Origin: Burkholderia diffusa
GTDB taxonomy: Bacteria > Pseudomonadota > Gammaproteobacteria > Burkholderiales > Burkholderiaceae
Length of the DNA stretch: 64,000 nucleotides
NCBI RefSeq assembly: GCF_001718315.1
Contig: NZ_CP013363.1
Span: 1,364,001 to 1,428,000, forward strand
Direction of reading: 5' to 3'
Position 1 is the first letter of the stretch. The number at the start of each line of letters is the position of its first letter. Of the stretch, positions 1-8,639 are shown in pieces. The notes below the pieces were generated by a model that was not told the DNA's origin, did no database searches, and saw only the letters and a program-made list of their open reading frames with translations. The translations under genes were made by a program, and so were the position numbers.

Positions 1-777
1 CTGATGGGCGCCGATTTGCGCACGCCCGACGGGATCGAATGTCGGTTCCGCGTGTGCCGCTCGCATCACGGCCGCGCGTTCTCCGTCACCGACAAGGCCA
101 TCTGCAACGCATTGCTGCCGCACCTGAAGCGCGCGGTGCGCCTGCATGCGAAGTTCGGGATGGTCGAATCGGAGCGCATGCTGTACGCGAGCACGATCGA
201 CCGCATGCTGGTCGCGACCGCGATCCTCGACGAGCGGGGCACGATCATGAAGACCAACTCCGTCGCGGACGAGATCTTCGCCGAATGCGACGGCCTGCGC
301 GTGCGCGGCGGCGCGCTGGAAGCGTCGTATCCGCTCGAAGACCGCAAACTGCAGAAACTGATCCGGCAGGTGCTCGCGGAACGCGCGGGCGGCGCGCCGA
401 CGGTCGCGCAGGCGATCGCGGTGCCGCGCCCATCCGGCAAACCGCCGCTCGGCGTGCTGATCCGCACGGTCCCGCTCAGCGAATGGTCGGAGGACAATCC
501 GCGCCGGCCCGCGTGCGCGATCTTCATCCGCGACGGCGAGCGCAAGTCGCAGGCGTCGCACGACATCGTGCGCAAGCTGTTCGACCTCACGCCGGCCGAG
601 ACCGCGCTGGCGCTCGCGCTCGTCAACGGGGCGACGCTCGAGGAAGCCGCCGACGAACTCGACATCAGCAAGAACACCGCGCGCTCGCATCTGCGCGCGA
701 TCTTTTCGAAGACGGGCGTCACGCGGCAGGCGACGCTCGTTCGGACGTTGCTGAACAGCGTGTTGTCGCTGGGGTGA
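1..777 (+). CDS. LuxR-family transcriptional regulator, 5' end outside window
   Basis: The reading frame is open from the left edge, so this is the C-terminal part (about 258 codons) of a longer protein; the ATG at position 4 is probably internal. The last 65 residues form a LuxR-type helix-turn-helix: LTPAETALALALVNG, then ELDISKNTARSHLRAIFSKTG, the usual recognition-helix pattern. The part before it is a mixed sensory-type region without a motif I can name. The protein should bind DNA and respond to an unknown signal. No partner gene is visible, and the next gene (integrase) is probably unrelated. Confidence 0.85.
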   Translation: MMGADLRTPDGIECRFRVCRSHHGRAFSVTDKAICNALLPHLKRAVRLHAKFGMVESERMLYASTIDRMLVATAILDERGTIMKTNSVADEIFAECDGLRVRGGALEASYPLEDRKLQKLIRQVLAERAGGAPTVAQAIAVPRPSGKPPLGVLIRTVPLSEWSEDNPRRPACAIFIRDGERKSQASHDIVRKLFDLTPAETALALALVNGATLEEAADELDISKNTARSHLRAIFSKTGVTRQATLVRTLLNSVLSLG

Positions 778-906
778 CGTGGTCGCGCTCGTTCGCGTCG
801 CGCTTCGTCACCGGCCAGACGATCGCAATGGATGGCGGCTTCACCGCATGGCGATCGTGTATTACCATCGGCGCTTCCTCGTACGCTTCGGGCGCGCTCC
901 CATCGC

Positions 907-2100
907 ATGACCTCACCCGTTCCGTCCGGCGCCGCGCTGCGGCCGCAGCCGATCGATACGCTGACCGTGCCGGCCGCGCTCGACGGACGCGCGGGCACCA
1001 ACCGCTCGACCAGCGCGCATCCCCAGATCGCCGCGACGCATGATCTCGACGCCGTGCGCGCGTGGCTTGCGCGCTTCATCGATACGCCCACCACGTTCCA
1101 GAACTACCGCAAGGAGGCCGAACGTCTGTTGCTGTGGGCCGTGATCGCGTGCGGCAAGCCGCTGTCGTCGCTCACGCACGAGGATCTCGTCGTCTACCGG
1201 CAATTCCTGCTCGCGCCCACACCGGCCGACCTGTGGTGCGCGAACGGCGGCCGCAAGCATGCGCGCGGCGACCCGCGCTGGCGGCCGTTCTACGGGCCGC
1301 TGTCCGCGGCCAGCCAGCGGCAGGCGATGGTGATCCTGAACGTGATGTTCTCGTGGCTCGTGCAGGCCGGCTACCTGGCCGGCAATCCGCTCGCGCTGTC
1401 GCGGCAGCGGCAACGGCGGCCCGCGCCGCGCGTCACACGCCATCTCGGGCCGCCGCTGTGGCAGGCGGTCAAGGATGCGATCGCCGCAATGCCGCGCGAC
1501 GACGCGCGCGCCGCCTTCCATGCGGATCGCGCGCGCTGGGTGTTCACGCTGCTGTATCTCGGCGGCCTGCGCATCACCGAAGCAGCCGAGACGACGATGG
1601 GGCAGTTCTTTTCACGGCGCGATGCGAACGGGCGCGATCGCTGGTGGCTCGACGTGACCGGCAAAGGCGGGCGACAGCGGCTCGTGCCGGCCACCGCCGA
1701 GATGATGGCCGAGCTTGCACGCTACCGGCGCGCGCATGGCCTGCCCGCGCAGCCCGCCGACGGCGAAACGACGCCGCTCGTGCTGCCGGTCGGTCGCACG
1801 CGCAAGCCGCTCACGCGCGCCGCGCTGCACCGGATCGTGAAGCAGGTATTCCGGTTCGCGGCGGAGCGGTTGCGCGCGCAAGGGCATGCGGGTGAAGAAC
1901 AGGCGCGCGTGCTCGAACAGGCATCCGCGCACTGGCTGCGTCACAGTGCGGGCTCGCACATGGCCGACGGCCGCGTCGACCTGCGGCTCGTGCGCGACAA
2001 CCTCGGGCACGTGTCGCTGACAACGACGAGCCAGTATCTGCATGCGGACGACGACTGGCGACACAGCGAAACCGAGGAGAAGCATCGGATCGGGTGGTGA
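907..2100 (+). CDS. Tyrosine recombinase / site-specific integrase
   Basis: This 397-residue protein has the tyrosine recombinase layout: an N-terminal SAM-like core-binding region (about residues 45-170) and a catalytic domain. The catalytic set is complete by position: R222 (in LRITEAAE), H342 and R345 (HWLRH), H368 (NLGHVS) and nucleophile Y377 (SQYLH). Family knowledge: such enzymes cut and rejoin DNA at att or dif-like sites. The start at 907 (MTSPVPSG) follows the upstream gene by about 130 bases; an in-frame start at 832 is possible but poorly supported. No phage, transposon, excisionase or tRNA target is visible nearby, so it stands alone. It may be a XerC/D-like stand-alone recombinase or the remains of an element. 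Confidence 0.9.
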   Translation: MTSPVPSGAALRPQPIDTLTVPAALDGRAGTNRSTSAHPQIAATHDLDAVRAWLARFIDTPTTFQNYRKEAERLLLWAVIACGKPLSSLTHEDLVVYRQFLLAPTPADLWCANGGRKHARGDPRWRPFYGPLSAASQRQAMVILNVMFSWLVQAGYLAGNPLALSRQRQRRPAPRVTRHLGPPLWQAVKDAIAAMPRDDARAAFHADRARWVFTLLYLGGLRITEAAETTMGQFFSRRDANGRDRWWLDVTGKGGRQRLVPATAEMMAELARYRRAHGLPAQPADGETTPLVLPVGRTRKPLTRAALHRIVKQVFRFAAERLRAQGHAGEEQARVLEQASAHWLRHSAGSHMADGRVDLRLVRDNLGHVSLTTTSQYLHADDDWRHSETEEKHRIGW

Positions 2101-2127
2101 GCGGCACGCCGTTTGCGCGATTCAACT

Positions 2128-2346
2128 TCAATACACGGCCACCCAATGCCCGGGTACCCACGCCCAGTGATTGCCGGCCCAGCGGTAATGGCCTTTCGCC
2201 CAGCGATAGCCCGGCGCGGGCGGCGGCGGCGCCACTTCGGCGACCGGCGCGGGCTGCGGCGGCCGCGCCGGCTCCACCACGCACGCGGACATCAGCGCGG
2301 CACTCGCCGTCGCCAACACGGCAAGCGATACGGATCGGATCTTCAT
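2128..2346 (-). CDS. Small YXWXGXW-repeat lipoprotein
   Basis: A 72-residue protein with a lipoprotein signal peptide (charged start MKIR, hydrophobic stretch, lipobox-like LMSAC with Cys at residue 22). A proline-rich linker follows, then aromatic repeats of the type YRWAKGHYRWAGNHW and VPGHW. This is the YXWXGXW pattern seen in small envelope proteins of Burkholderiales, whose function is not established. It lies 20 bases after the DUF1501 gene in the same direction and is probably the last gene of the DUF1800-DUF1501 operon. A related YXWXGXW gene heads the ECF sigma operon at 8823-9122. Confidence 0.8.
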   Translation of the reverse strand: MKIRSVSLAVLATASAALMSACVVEPARPPQPAPVAEVAPPPPAPGYRWAKGHYRWAGNHWAWVPGHWVAVY

Positions 2347-2366
2347 CGTCGATTCTCCCTGTTGTG

Positions 2367-3575
2367 TCATGTGCAATCGGCTGGCGGCGGCACGCGCGCG
2401 CATGCCACGCGTCTCGCGGTTCCGTGAACGAGGCCTGTCATCGGACGCGTCGCGCCGCTGTCCGCGAACAGCGTGGCCGCGGCATGGCCGGGATCGAGCC
2501 GCAGGCTTTCGGCGGCCGCGCCCGCGATCAGCGCATCGAGCGACGCGGTCGGCTTCAGGTCGCGCCCTTCGTACAGGTCGCCCGGCCGCAAGCCGGGCCA
2601 GTCGGCAATCACGCGCCCGCCCGCGACCGCCCCGCCCGCCAGCATCGCGACCGACGCCTGCCCGTGATCGGTGCCATCCGTGCCGTTCGCGGCGGCCGTG
2701 CGGCCGAACTCGGTCGCGACCAGCACCGTGGTCTGCTGCCACACCGGCCCGAGTCCGTCGCGCAATGCGGCGAGCATCGTGTCGAGTGCCTTCAGCTGAT
2801 TCGCGAGCCGCGCGTTCTGCGCGCTGTGCGTGTCCCAGCCGCCCGTCTCGATCATCGCGATCCGCGGGCCGTCGTCGCGCGCGAGAAACGTCGCCGCGAG
2901 CTTGCCGACGCCCGCCGGATCCTGGCGCGCATGCGCATCACCGGCGAGGCCGCGCGCGGCCATCGCCGACTGCCACAGCGGCCCGAGCTGCGCGTCGGCC
3001 TCGTAAAGCGCCGATACGCGCGCGAGCAGGTCGTCCGGCGCGGCCGGCAGACCGGACGCCGCATACGACGCGGCCTGCACGCTGCCGCGCAACGCGAGCG
3101 GCACCGTCGGCGCGAACGCAATTGCACGATCGCGCGTCGCCGGCAACATCGCGGCGAGCCGGTTCAGCCAGCCGTCCTTTACCTGGTACGGCGCGCGCCC
3201 GCCCGTCTCCAGCACGTTCTGGCCGTCGAAATGCGAGCGGTCGCGATACGGCGACGCGATCGCGTGGACGAACAGCGCCTGCCTGTCTCGAAACATCCGC
3301 GCGATCTGCACGAGCGACGGATGAAGCGCAAACGTGCCGTCGATGCGCGTTGCCGCCGCGGCGTCGATCGCCAGCGGGCCGCGCAGCGACGCATACGCCG
3401 GTTCCGCATACGGGACGACGATGTTCAGCCCGTCGGCCGCGCCGCGCTGGATCACGAACACGAAGCGCCGGTCGGTTTCGACGTTCGCGAACACGATGCG
3501 CGGCGCGACGAGGATCGCACCCGCACCGGCGGCGGCGACGCTCAGGAAATGCCGGCGAGTCAAGGATTGGACCAT
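2367..3575 (-). CDS. DUF1501 family protein, Tat-exported
   Basis: A 402-residue protein of the DUF1501 family (related to sulfatase/alkaline-phosphatase-like folds). It starts with a twin-arginine signal: TRRHFLS followed by an alanine/glycine-rich hydrophobic stretch ending near VFA. Inside are the family signatures FVIQRGAADGLN near the N-terminus, ETGGWDTH, and EFGRTAAANGTDGTDHG, rich in potential metal ligands. The ATG at 3575 is preferred over the ATG at 3581 because GGAG sits six bases before it. It directly follows the DUF1800 gene (stop at 3578), so the two are co-transcribed and probably coupled. DUF1800 and DUF1501 genes commonly occur as a pair; their biochemical role is unknown. 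Confidence 0.88.
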   Translation of the reverse strand: MVQSLTRRHFLSVAAAGAGAILVAPRIVFANVETDRRFVFVIQRGAADGLNIVVPYAEPAYASLRGPLAIDAAAATRIDGTFALHPSLVQIARMFRDRQALFVHAIASPYRDRSHFDGQNVLETGGRAPYQVKDGWLNRLAAMLPATRDRAIAFAPTVPLALRGSVQAASYAASGLPAAPDDLLARVSALYEADAQLGPLWQSAMAARGLAGDAHARQDPAGVGKLAATFLARDDGPRIAMIETGGWDTHSAQNARLANQLKALDTMLAALRDGLGPVWQQTTVLVATEFGRTAAANGTDGTDHGQASVAMLAGGAVAGGRVIADWPGLRPGDLYEGRDLKPTASLDALIAGAAAESLRLDPGHAAATLFADSGATRPMTGLVHGTARRVACARVPPPADCT

Positions 3576-3577
3576 GT

Positions 3578-4972
3578 TCATCTCCGTTGGAAATCGGGCG
3601 ACACCAGCAGCAGCGCGAGCGACGTGGTCGCGCTCTCGGCACGCGACAGCGCGGTCGCCGTCGGTGCACTCAGCGAGCCCGCCAGCAGCGTATTGCCGAG
3701 CGTGCGCGGATCGAGCCGGTCGCCCGTGCGCGCGGCGAGGCGCTGCGCGATCTCGACGCGGCGCACCAGCGCGTCGGGCGCGGCCCAGCTCGCGGCGACG
3801 TCGTCGTAACCGGCCGGCGACCCGGGCCGCCATACCGGCTGGCCGAGCTGTGCGAGCAGCGGCGCGGCCTTCAGGTCGCCCACGTCGCGCCAACCCAGCC
3901 CGCGCAGCGACGACACGGCCCACTCCCACGGTGTCTTGAACTTGCGATTGACCGGCGACCATGCGTCGGGCGCGTCGAGCAGCGCGCGATAGACGGTCGG
4001 CAAGTCGCCGTCGCTCATCTCGAATGCACGGGCGAGCCGGTCGGTGAGCGCGGGCGGCGGATTGTCGGCGATGAAATGGCGGGCGAGCTGGAATGCGACA
4101 TGCCGGGCCGTCGCCGGCGAACGCGCCAGGTCGCGCAGGACCGCGCGCGCCTGCGCTTCGCCCGGCTGGTCGTACGTGCGGCCCATCACCGTGCGCTCGC
4201 CCGGCTCATGCAGATTCGGACGGAACACGAACGCGCCGGGCGCCGCATCGCCTGGCTGCGGCCCGCGTCCGCCGGCGATGCTCCATCCGGTCAGCGCGCG
4301 CGCGAATTCCGTCACGTCGGCTTGCGTATAGCCTGTCCGCACACCGAGCGTATGCAGCTCCATGATTTCGCGCGCGAGGTTTTCGTTGAGGCCGCGTCGC
4401 GCCGCCGGATTGCGGGCGTCGGCGCGCAGCGCGGCCGGGCTGTCGGGACCGACCGAGCGCGCCTGGTCGAGGAACAGCTGCATCGCGGGATGCTGCTCGA
4501 CGGCGACGAGCATGTCCTCGAAGCGGCCGAGCACGTGCGGGCGGATCGCATCGCGCTCGAATGCGCCCGCATACGCGGCGACCTGCCCCTTGTCGACCGA
4601 CACCGCAAAATGATTCGCCCAGAAATGCACGAGACGCTCGACGAACGGCGCAGGCGCGGTGAGCGCGCTGTTCAGCCGTGCGGCGACCGCGCTGCGATAC
4701 GCGTCGTAGCCGTCGCGGCGAATCGACTGCGCGGTCGCGCGCCGCGCCTGCGCGTCGTCGCTCGGCATCGCGTTGCGGGCCGTCGCGAAGCGCGTGGCAA
4801 GCGTGACCGCGTCAGGTTCGCCGGCCCATGCGGCCGGCCGTGCGTCGTAACGATCGAACTGGGCGACGAGCGCGGCTTTCGGATCGACAGGCGGCGCTTC
4901 GTCGGCCCGCGCGCCGAGACCGAAACGGTTCAGCGCGATGGCAGCCGGTGTGATGTCGTTCGGATGGTCCAT
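3578..4972 (-). CDS. DUF1800 family protein
   Basis: A 464-residue DUF1800 protein. It has the typical opening NRFGLGARADE and central motifs HFWANHFAVS and RGLNENLAREIMELHTLGV, then YTQADVTEFARALTGW, the most conserved block of the family. No clear signal peptide is seen, though its DUF1501 partner is Tat-exported and may carry it out. It is the first gene of a three-gene operon with DUF1501 and a YXWXGXW lipoprotein. A promoter-like motif shared with the ECF sigma operon lies about 30-60 bases upstream (5000-5032). Function unknown. Confidence 0.88.
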   Translation of the reverse strand: MDHPNDITPAAIALNRFGLGARADEAPPVDPKAALVAQFDRYDARPAAWAGEPDAVTLATRFATARNAMPSDDAQARRATAQSIRRDGYDAYRSAVAARLNSALTAPAPFVERLVHFWANHFAVSVDKGQVAAYAGAFERDAIRPHVLGRFEDMLVAVEQHPAMQLFLDQARSVGPDSPAALRADARNPAARRGLNENLAREIMELHTLGVRTGYTQADVTEFARALTGWSIAGGRGPQPGDAAPGAFVFRPNLHEPGERTVMGRTYDQPGEAQARAVLRDLARSPATARHVAFQLARHFIADNPPPALTDRLARAFEMSDGDLPTVYRALLDAPDAWSPVNRKFKTPWEWAVSSLRGLGWRDVGDLKAAPLLAQLGQPVWRPGSPAGYDDVAASWAAPDALVRRVEIAQRLAARTGDRLDPRTLGNTLLAGSLSAPTATALSRAESATTSLALLLVSPDFQRR

Positions 4973-4999
4973 GACGGGGCTCTCGCGATGCGTACCCGT

Positions 5000-5032
5000 G
5001 TTTAACGGGGGCCGGCGGGAAATCCGTCGCGA
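5000..5032 (-). promoter_or_regulatory. Putative ECF-sigma promoter of the DUF1800 operon
   Basis: Read on the minus strand this is TCGCGACGGATTTC, then 12 bases, then GTTAAAC. The same two blocks with the same 12-base gap stand upstream of the ECF sigma operon at 9170-9202 (there GTTTAAC). The GTTAAAC block ends 27 bases before the ATG of the DUF1800 gene. The identity and spacing are direct observations; use by the nearby ECF sigma factor is inference. The rest of the 413-base gap from 4973 to 5386 shows nothing else I can name. Confidence 0.55.
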
Positions 5033-5386
5033 GGCGGCGAAATATTTTGCGTTCGGCTCGCAGGCGTCGAATCCGTCGCCTCTTGCACGCAGCTTTCAGC
5101 TGGCGTCGAGCGTTCGCTTGCATCGCTCGATCGTCGGATCATTGCCCACCGCCGGCCGATAGGCAAAAGGAGCATTGATGGCGGCCCGCGCCCTTGCCAC
5201 AATTCCAGGGGCACGCGGGATGCGCTGCGTGCGTGACGTGATGACGCGTGAGGATGTACGCGCGATGCCGCGCTGCGGCAGGAAATCCGAGCGCTGGTCC
5301 GCATGCAAGACGTTGGGCCGTGCGTACTTGCTGCCGGCCCGACGACTTTCGCACGTGATGAACAGGTCTACCGCTGGGAGGGTGCC

Positions 5387-5899
5387 ATGAAACCCCGAAC
5401 GTCCGCGGCGCTGTGCTGCATGCTGTTCGTGTCGACGATCGCCGTTGCTCAGGAGAAGCACGCAGTCGGATTCGATGCGCCAGCGAGTGGAAACCAGTAC
5501 ACGCAGCAACACGTCCTCGACGTTGGCGACGTCCCCGGTCACCAGTTACGGCTATACGAACTGGTCCGCAGCTACGGTGGCAAGGATCAGACCATCGAAG
5601 GCGTCGTCCTGAAGGAAGCCGTCATCCGCGCTACCAGCGATTTGACCGACCTGAACGGGCTCGGTCGCAGCTACGTGGAATACCGAATGGAGAACGGCGA
5701 CAGGATTTTCGCGCGCGGCTATTTCCTCAACCACAAGCTGCCGAACGGCAACCGGCTGAAGAACCTCACGGAACTGGATATCACCGGCGGGACCGGCAAG
5801 TTCCGTGGCATCCGCGGCATCGTGCGCGCGGAAACGGTGTCCGACGCCAAAGCATTCAACCAGAACCGTACCGAATTCGAATACTGGTTCGACAAGTAG
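5387..5899 (+). CDS. Secreted protein, possible allene-oxide-cyclase/dirigent-like barrel
   Basis: A 170-residue protein with a signal peptide (MKPRTSAALCCMLFVSTIAVA, cleavage near AQE). The mature part is rich in beta-strand patterns: GRSYVEYRMENGDRIFARG, ITGGTGKFRGIRGIV and RTEFEYWFD. The GTGKFRGIRG turn and overall length resemble the small AOC/dirigent-like beta-barrel families. I infer a periplasmic or secreted barrel that may bind a small hydrophobic ligand; no catalytic residues can be named. The start is supported by GGGAGGG five bases upstream; longer in-frame starts have no ribosome site and would bury the signal peptide. It is a single gene facing the DUF1800 operon. Confidence 0.6.
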   Translation: MKPRTSAALCCMLFVSTIAVAQEKHAVGFDAPASGNQYTQQHVLDVGDVPGHQLRLYELVRSYGGKDQTIEGVVLKEAVIRATSDLTDLNGLGRSYVEYRMENGDRIFARGYFLNHKLPNGNRLKNLTELDITGGTGKFRGIRGIVRAETVSDAKAFNQNRTEFEYWFDK

Positions 5900-5980
5900 C
5901 CCGGAGATGATGCTACGTCGGTGTCGGTGCACGCACAGGCGAATCCGGCGTCCGTTCCCGGCCGGCCATGCTCGCGACCG

Positions 5981-6826
5981 TCACCCCAGTTCGAACGACG
6001 TCACCCCGAACACGCGGTCGATAGCAATCGCCGGCGCTTCCTTCGTATACATCCGCGCGGTCTCGAACACGCTCGACATGCCGTGACGTTCCGCCAGCGC
6101 GACGGCCGCGAGGTTGGTTTCCGGCACGTCGAGCACGATCGCCTCGCCTGGCATGCGCGACGCCAGCGCGCGGAACAGCCCCGTGGCGACGTCGGCATCG
6201 TCGGCAAAGAGCGGGCCGATCTTGCAGCCCGCTCGGCAGCGGCGCACGACACCGTATCCGGCAACACGGCTCGCGTCGATCGTCGCGAGCGCAACGGCGT
6301 CCGGCTGCGCGATCCAGACGGAGACGAAACGCTCGCGCGCCACCGGGAAACACTGGCGGTCGTAGGCGAGCAACTGCTCGAACGGCACATCGGCCGCTTC
6401 CGCCACGTGCGCGCACCCGATGCCGCTCACGCGCCCCTCATAGCGGATGTTGCGATACGCGAGCCGGAACCCCGACTTCCCGTAATTCGCCTGCTGCGCG
6501 ACGACACCGTCCAGGCCGATGTTTCGTTCTCCAAGGTAACGCATGCCGTGCTGCCAGATGCGCATGCCGAGGCCCTTGCCGCGAAACTCCGGTTTCACGA
6601 TGTAGAGACCGATGAAGCCGAAGTGTTCGTCGTAAGCGACCGCCGCGAGACAAGCGACCGGCTCGCCGCGCCAGAGGCCGACGAAAAAGCCGGCCGGGTC
6701 TGCTTTCCTGAAACAGTGCGCGTCGTGCCAGCCGGGATTCCATCCTTCCGCGGCGGCCCATTCGACCGACATGGCCACTTCACTGGCCGACATGGTGCGC
6801 ACGATAAAGTCTTCGCTTCGATCCAT
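5981..6826 (-). CDS. GNAT family N-acetyltransferase with C-terminal accessory domain
   Basis: A 281-residue protein. Residues about 7-130 form a GNAT fold with the acetyl-CoA loop region FRGKGLGMRIWQHGMRYL, preceded by the strand FIGLYIVKPE. Residues about 145-280 look like the second domain found in YitH-type acetyltransferases (PLFADDADVATGLFRAL then IVLDVPETNLAAVALAERHGM). It should transfer an acetyl group from acetyl-CoA to an amine; the substrate is unknown. It is a single gene convergent with the secreted barrel protein and not clearly in an operon. Confidence 0.85.
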   Translation of the reverse strand: MDRSEDFIVRTMSASEVAMSVEWAAAEGWNPGWHDAHCFRKADPAGFFVGLWRGEPVACLAAVAYDEHFGFIGLYIVKPEFRGKGLGMRIWQHGMRYLGERNIGLDGVVAQQANYGKSGFRLAYRNIRYEGRVSGIGCAHVAEAADVPFEQLLAYDRQCFPVARERFVSVWIAQPDAVALATIDASRVAGYGVVRRCRAGCKIGPLFADDADVATGLFRALASRMPGEAIVLDVPETNLAAVALAERHGMSSVFETARMYTKEAPAIAIDRVFGVTSFELG

Positions 6827-6945
6827 GATTCGTCCTCGTCGCGGTTCTCGATGTTACGGCCTCGCGTTACGGTGAGTTCCTCTCGGTCGCCGAACAGGTA
6901 TCGGCGTGAACGGTCATTGTGCGCCGTCACTGGACGACCGATGGC

Positions 6946-7449
6946 TTACTGGTCTGCCGCCGGCCCCTGCTGCTTCTGCAATCTCGCCGGCAACCGCCAG
7001 TTCCCGCTGCGCCGCAACCCGTCGACGAACTTCGCGCGTTCGTCCGGCGTCAGCGTCGCCGCGAAATCGACGACACTGCGCTCGACTTGCGCTCGCAACG
7101 CACTATCGGCCGCGCGCGTCCGGTCGAGCGCCGCATCGATCGCCGCGCGATCGAGCTGCGGCGCGGCCAGCAGATCGAGCACCGTGATCCGCCCGTCACG
7201 CCCTTCGCGCGCGAAATCCCGACCGTCCTTGCGTGCCGCCTTCAGCGCCGCCGCGAACGCCCGCTGACGCGCATCGGACAATCCGTCCGCCGCGAACCGC
7301 AGCGCCGTGCGCTGTCCGGGCATCCCCGCGCCATGCAGATCACGGTGCGTCGCGAACCACTGATACGCGCCGCCGCCAATCGCACCGAGCATGAACACAT
7401 TCAGCACGACCGACACGATGAGCACGATTTTCCAGCCGCGTTCGCTCAT
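6946..7449 (-). CDS. Periplasmic heavy-metal sensor-like protein (CnrX/ZraP-type)
   Basis: A 167-residue protein with one N-terminal membrane segment (about residues 8-28) and a periplasmic, helix-rich, Arg/Ala/Asp-rich domain. An HRDLH motif (H35 and H39, spacing H-x3-H) just after the membrane segment resembles the metal-ligand arrangement in CnrX-type sensors. The C-terminal helices (LTPDERAKFVDGLR) fit the ZraP/CpxP/CnrX superfamily. Its ATG overlaps the end of the upstream one-TM gene, which itself overlaps the ECF sigma gene. By analogy with CnrH-CnrY-CnrX, it may sense a metal or envelope stress and release the sigma factor. The actual signal is unknown. Confidence 0.7.
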   Translation of the reverse strand: MSERGWKIVLIVSVVLNVFMLGAIGGGAYQWFATHRDLHGAGMPGQRTALRFAADGLSDARQRAFAAALKAARKDGRDFAREGRDGRITVLDLLAAPQLDRAAIDAALDRTRAADSALRAQVERSVVDFAATLTPDERAKFVDGLRRSGNWRLPARLQKQQGPAADQ

Positions 7450-7865
7450 TCGTCGCCTCCGTCGATGCTCGGGCCGCCGAACGTCGTCGTCAGGTAGCCA
7501 GGTTCGTGTTGCGCGATCGGCGCGCTGCCGAACATCAGCATCGACACGGCCACCGCGCCCGCCAGCGCGCCGGCCAGGCCGACACCCGCGAACGCCGCGC
7601 CCGACCACCACACCTTGCCCCGGCGCCGCGCACGTTGCGCCGCCGGCGCCGACGCGACGATGCGCTCGACGAGCGCCGGCGCCGGCGGCGCGACCCTGTC
7701 CTGCATGAGCCAGGCATCAAGCTCGGCGGCGGCGTCGAGCGCCTCCAGCGCGTCGCGCGGATGCGCTTGCGCCCATGCTTCGGCCGCCGCGCGTTCGTCT
7801 TGCGGCCAGCGCCGCGCGTCCGAGCCGTACGCGGCGACGATGGTACGGAATCGTTCGGGTGTCAT
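7446..7865 (-). CDS. Putative anti-sigma factor, single membrane segment
   Basis: A 139-residue protein. Residues 1-85 are cytoplasmic and helix-rich (FRTIVAAYGSDARRWPQDER, an opening common to this small family next to ECF sigma genes). Residues about 87-111 are a membrane segment, and a short periplasmic tail follows (residues 112-139). The size and topology match anti-sigma factors such as CnrY-type proteins; I see no zinc-binding HxxxCxxC motif. It overlaps the sigma gene by four bases at its start and the sensor gene by four at its end, so all three are translationally coupled. Role inferred from context. Confidence 0.65.
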   Translation of the reverse strand: MTPERFRTIVAAYGSDARRWPQDERAAAEAWAQAHPRDALEALDAAAELDAWLMQDRVAPPAPALVERIVASAPAAQRARRRGKVWWSGAAFAGVGLAGALAGAVAVSMLMFGSAPIAQHEPGYLTTTFGGPSIDGGDE

Positions 7866-8605
7866 CGCTTGTCCTCGCTAGGTGGGTCGCCGGCCAGTTG
7901 CGCGCGCAGGTTGCGCCTTGCGCGCGCGAGCAGGCTTTCCAGCGCATCGACGGTGATGCCCATCAGGTTGGCCGCTTCAACGTTCGACATGTCCTGATAG
8001 TACTGGAGCACGAGCGCTTCCCGCTGCCTCGGCGGCAACGCGGCGAGCGCCTCGCGCACGCGCGCGTCGCGTGAGCGCAACTCTGCGTGCACGGCCGGCT
8101 CGGGTTGCGGGTCCGGCACGTCGGGCAACGCGTCGACCGGCTCCTCGCGCCGCCCGCGCAAGCGGTCGTAGCACAGGTTCAGCACGACGCGATGCAGCCA
8201 CGTGTCGAAGCGCGCTTCGCCATCGCGCCAGCGCGGCGCATGACTCCAGATCCGCAGGAAGGTTTCCTGCGCAACGTCCTCGGCTTCAGTCCGGTCGCCG
8301 AGCATGCGCGTCGCGAGCGCGAGCAAGCGCGGCAGCTTGCGTGCGACCAGCACACGCACGGCCGACGCGTCGCGCGCGCCAACCCGCGCGACGAGTTCCG
8401 CGTCCGGATCGGCGCCGCTCAACGCGGGCCGCTCCGCAATGCGCGGTGCGAACGCCGCATGCTGCCTGCGGTTGCTCCCGTTGTCCGACTGAAGCTCATC
8501 GTCGTGCTCCCGTTGCATGCATCGGCGCGGCGCATCGGCGACGCGTGGTGCGCCGCGCCGGGAATCGGTCCGATCGATTTCGTCGACATCGGGTTCGAAC
8601 GGCAT
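7862..8605 (-). CDS. ECF-type RNA polymerase sigma factor
   Basis: A protein of up to 247 residues with the ECF sigma-70 architecture. Region 2 (about residues 85-150) contains the family pattern LATRMLGDRTEAEDVAQETFLRIW. Region 4 (about 185-240) contains LPPRQREALVLQYYQDMSN followed by the helix-turn-helix AANLMGITVDALESLLARARRNLR. A shorter start at 8518 (MQREHDDE) would remove 29 weakly conserved residues and cannot be excluded. It sits in an operon with two upstream envelope genes and two downstream genes (anti-sigma-like and CnrX-like). I infer that it transcribes its own operon and the DUF1800 operon from the shared motif at 9170-9202 and 5000-5032. Confidence 0.92.
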   Translation of the reverse strand: MPFEPDVDEIDRTDSRRGAPRVADAPRRCMQREHDDELQSDNGSNRRQHAAFAPRIAERPALSGADPDAELVARVGARDASAVRVLVARKLPRLLALATRMLGDRTEAEDVAQETFLRIWSHAPRWRDGEARFDTWLHRVVLNLCYDRLRGRREEPVDALPDVPDPQPEPAVHAELRSRDARVREALAALPPRQREALVLQYYQDMSNVEAANLMGITVDALESLLARARRNLRAQLAGDPPSEDKR

Positions 8606-8639
8606 ATCGATCCTGTCGATCGCCCACCGGCCGGCGCGA

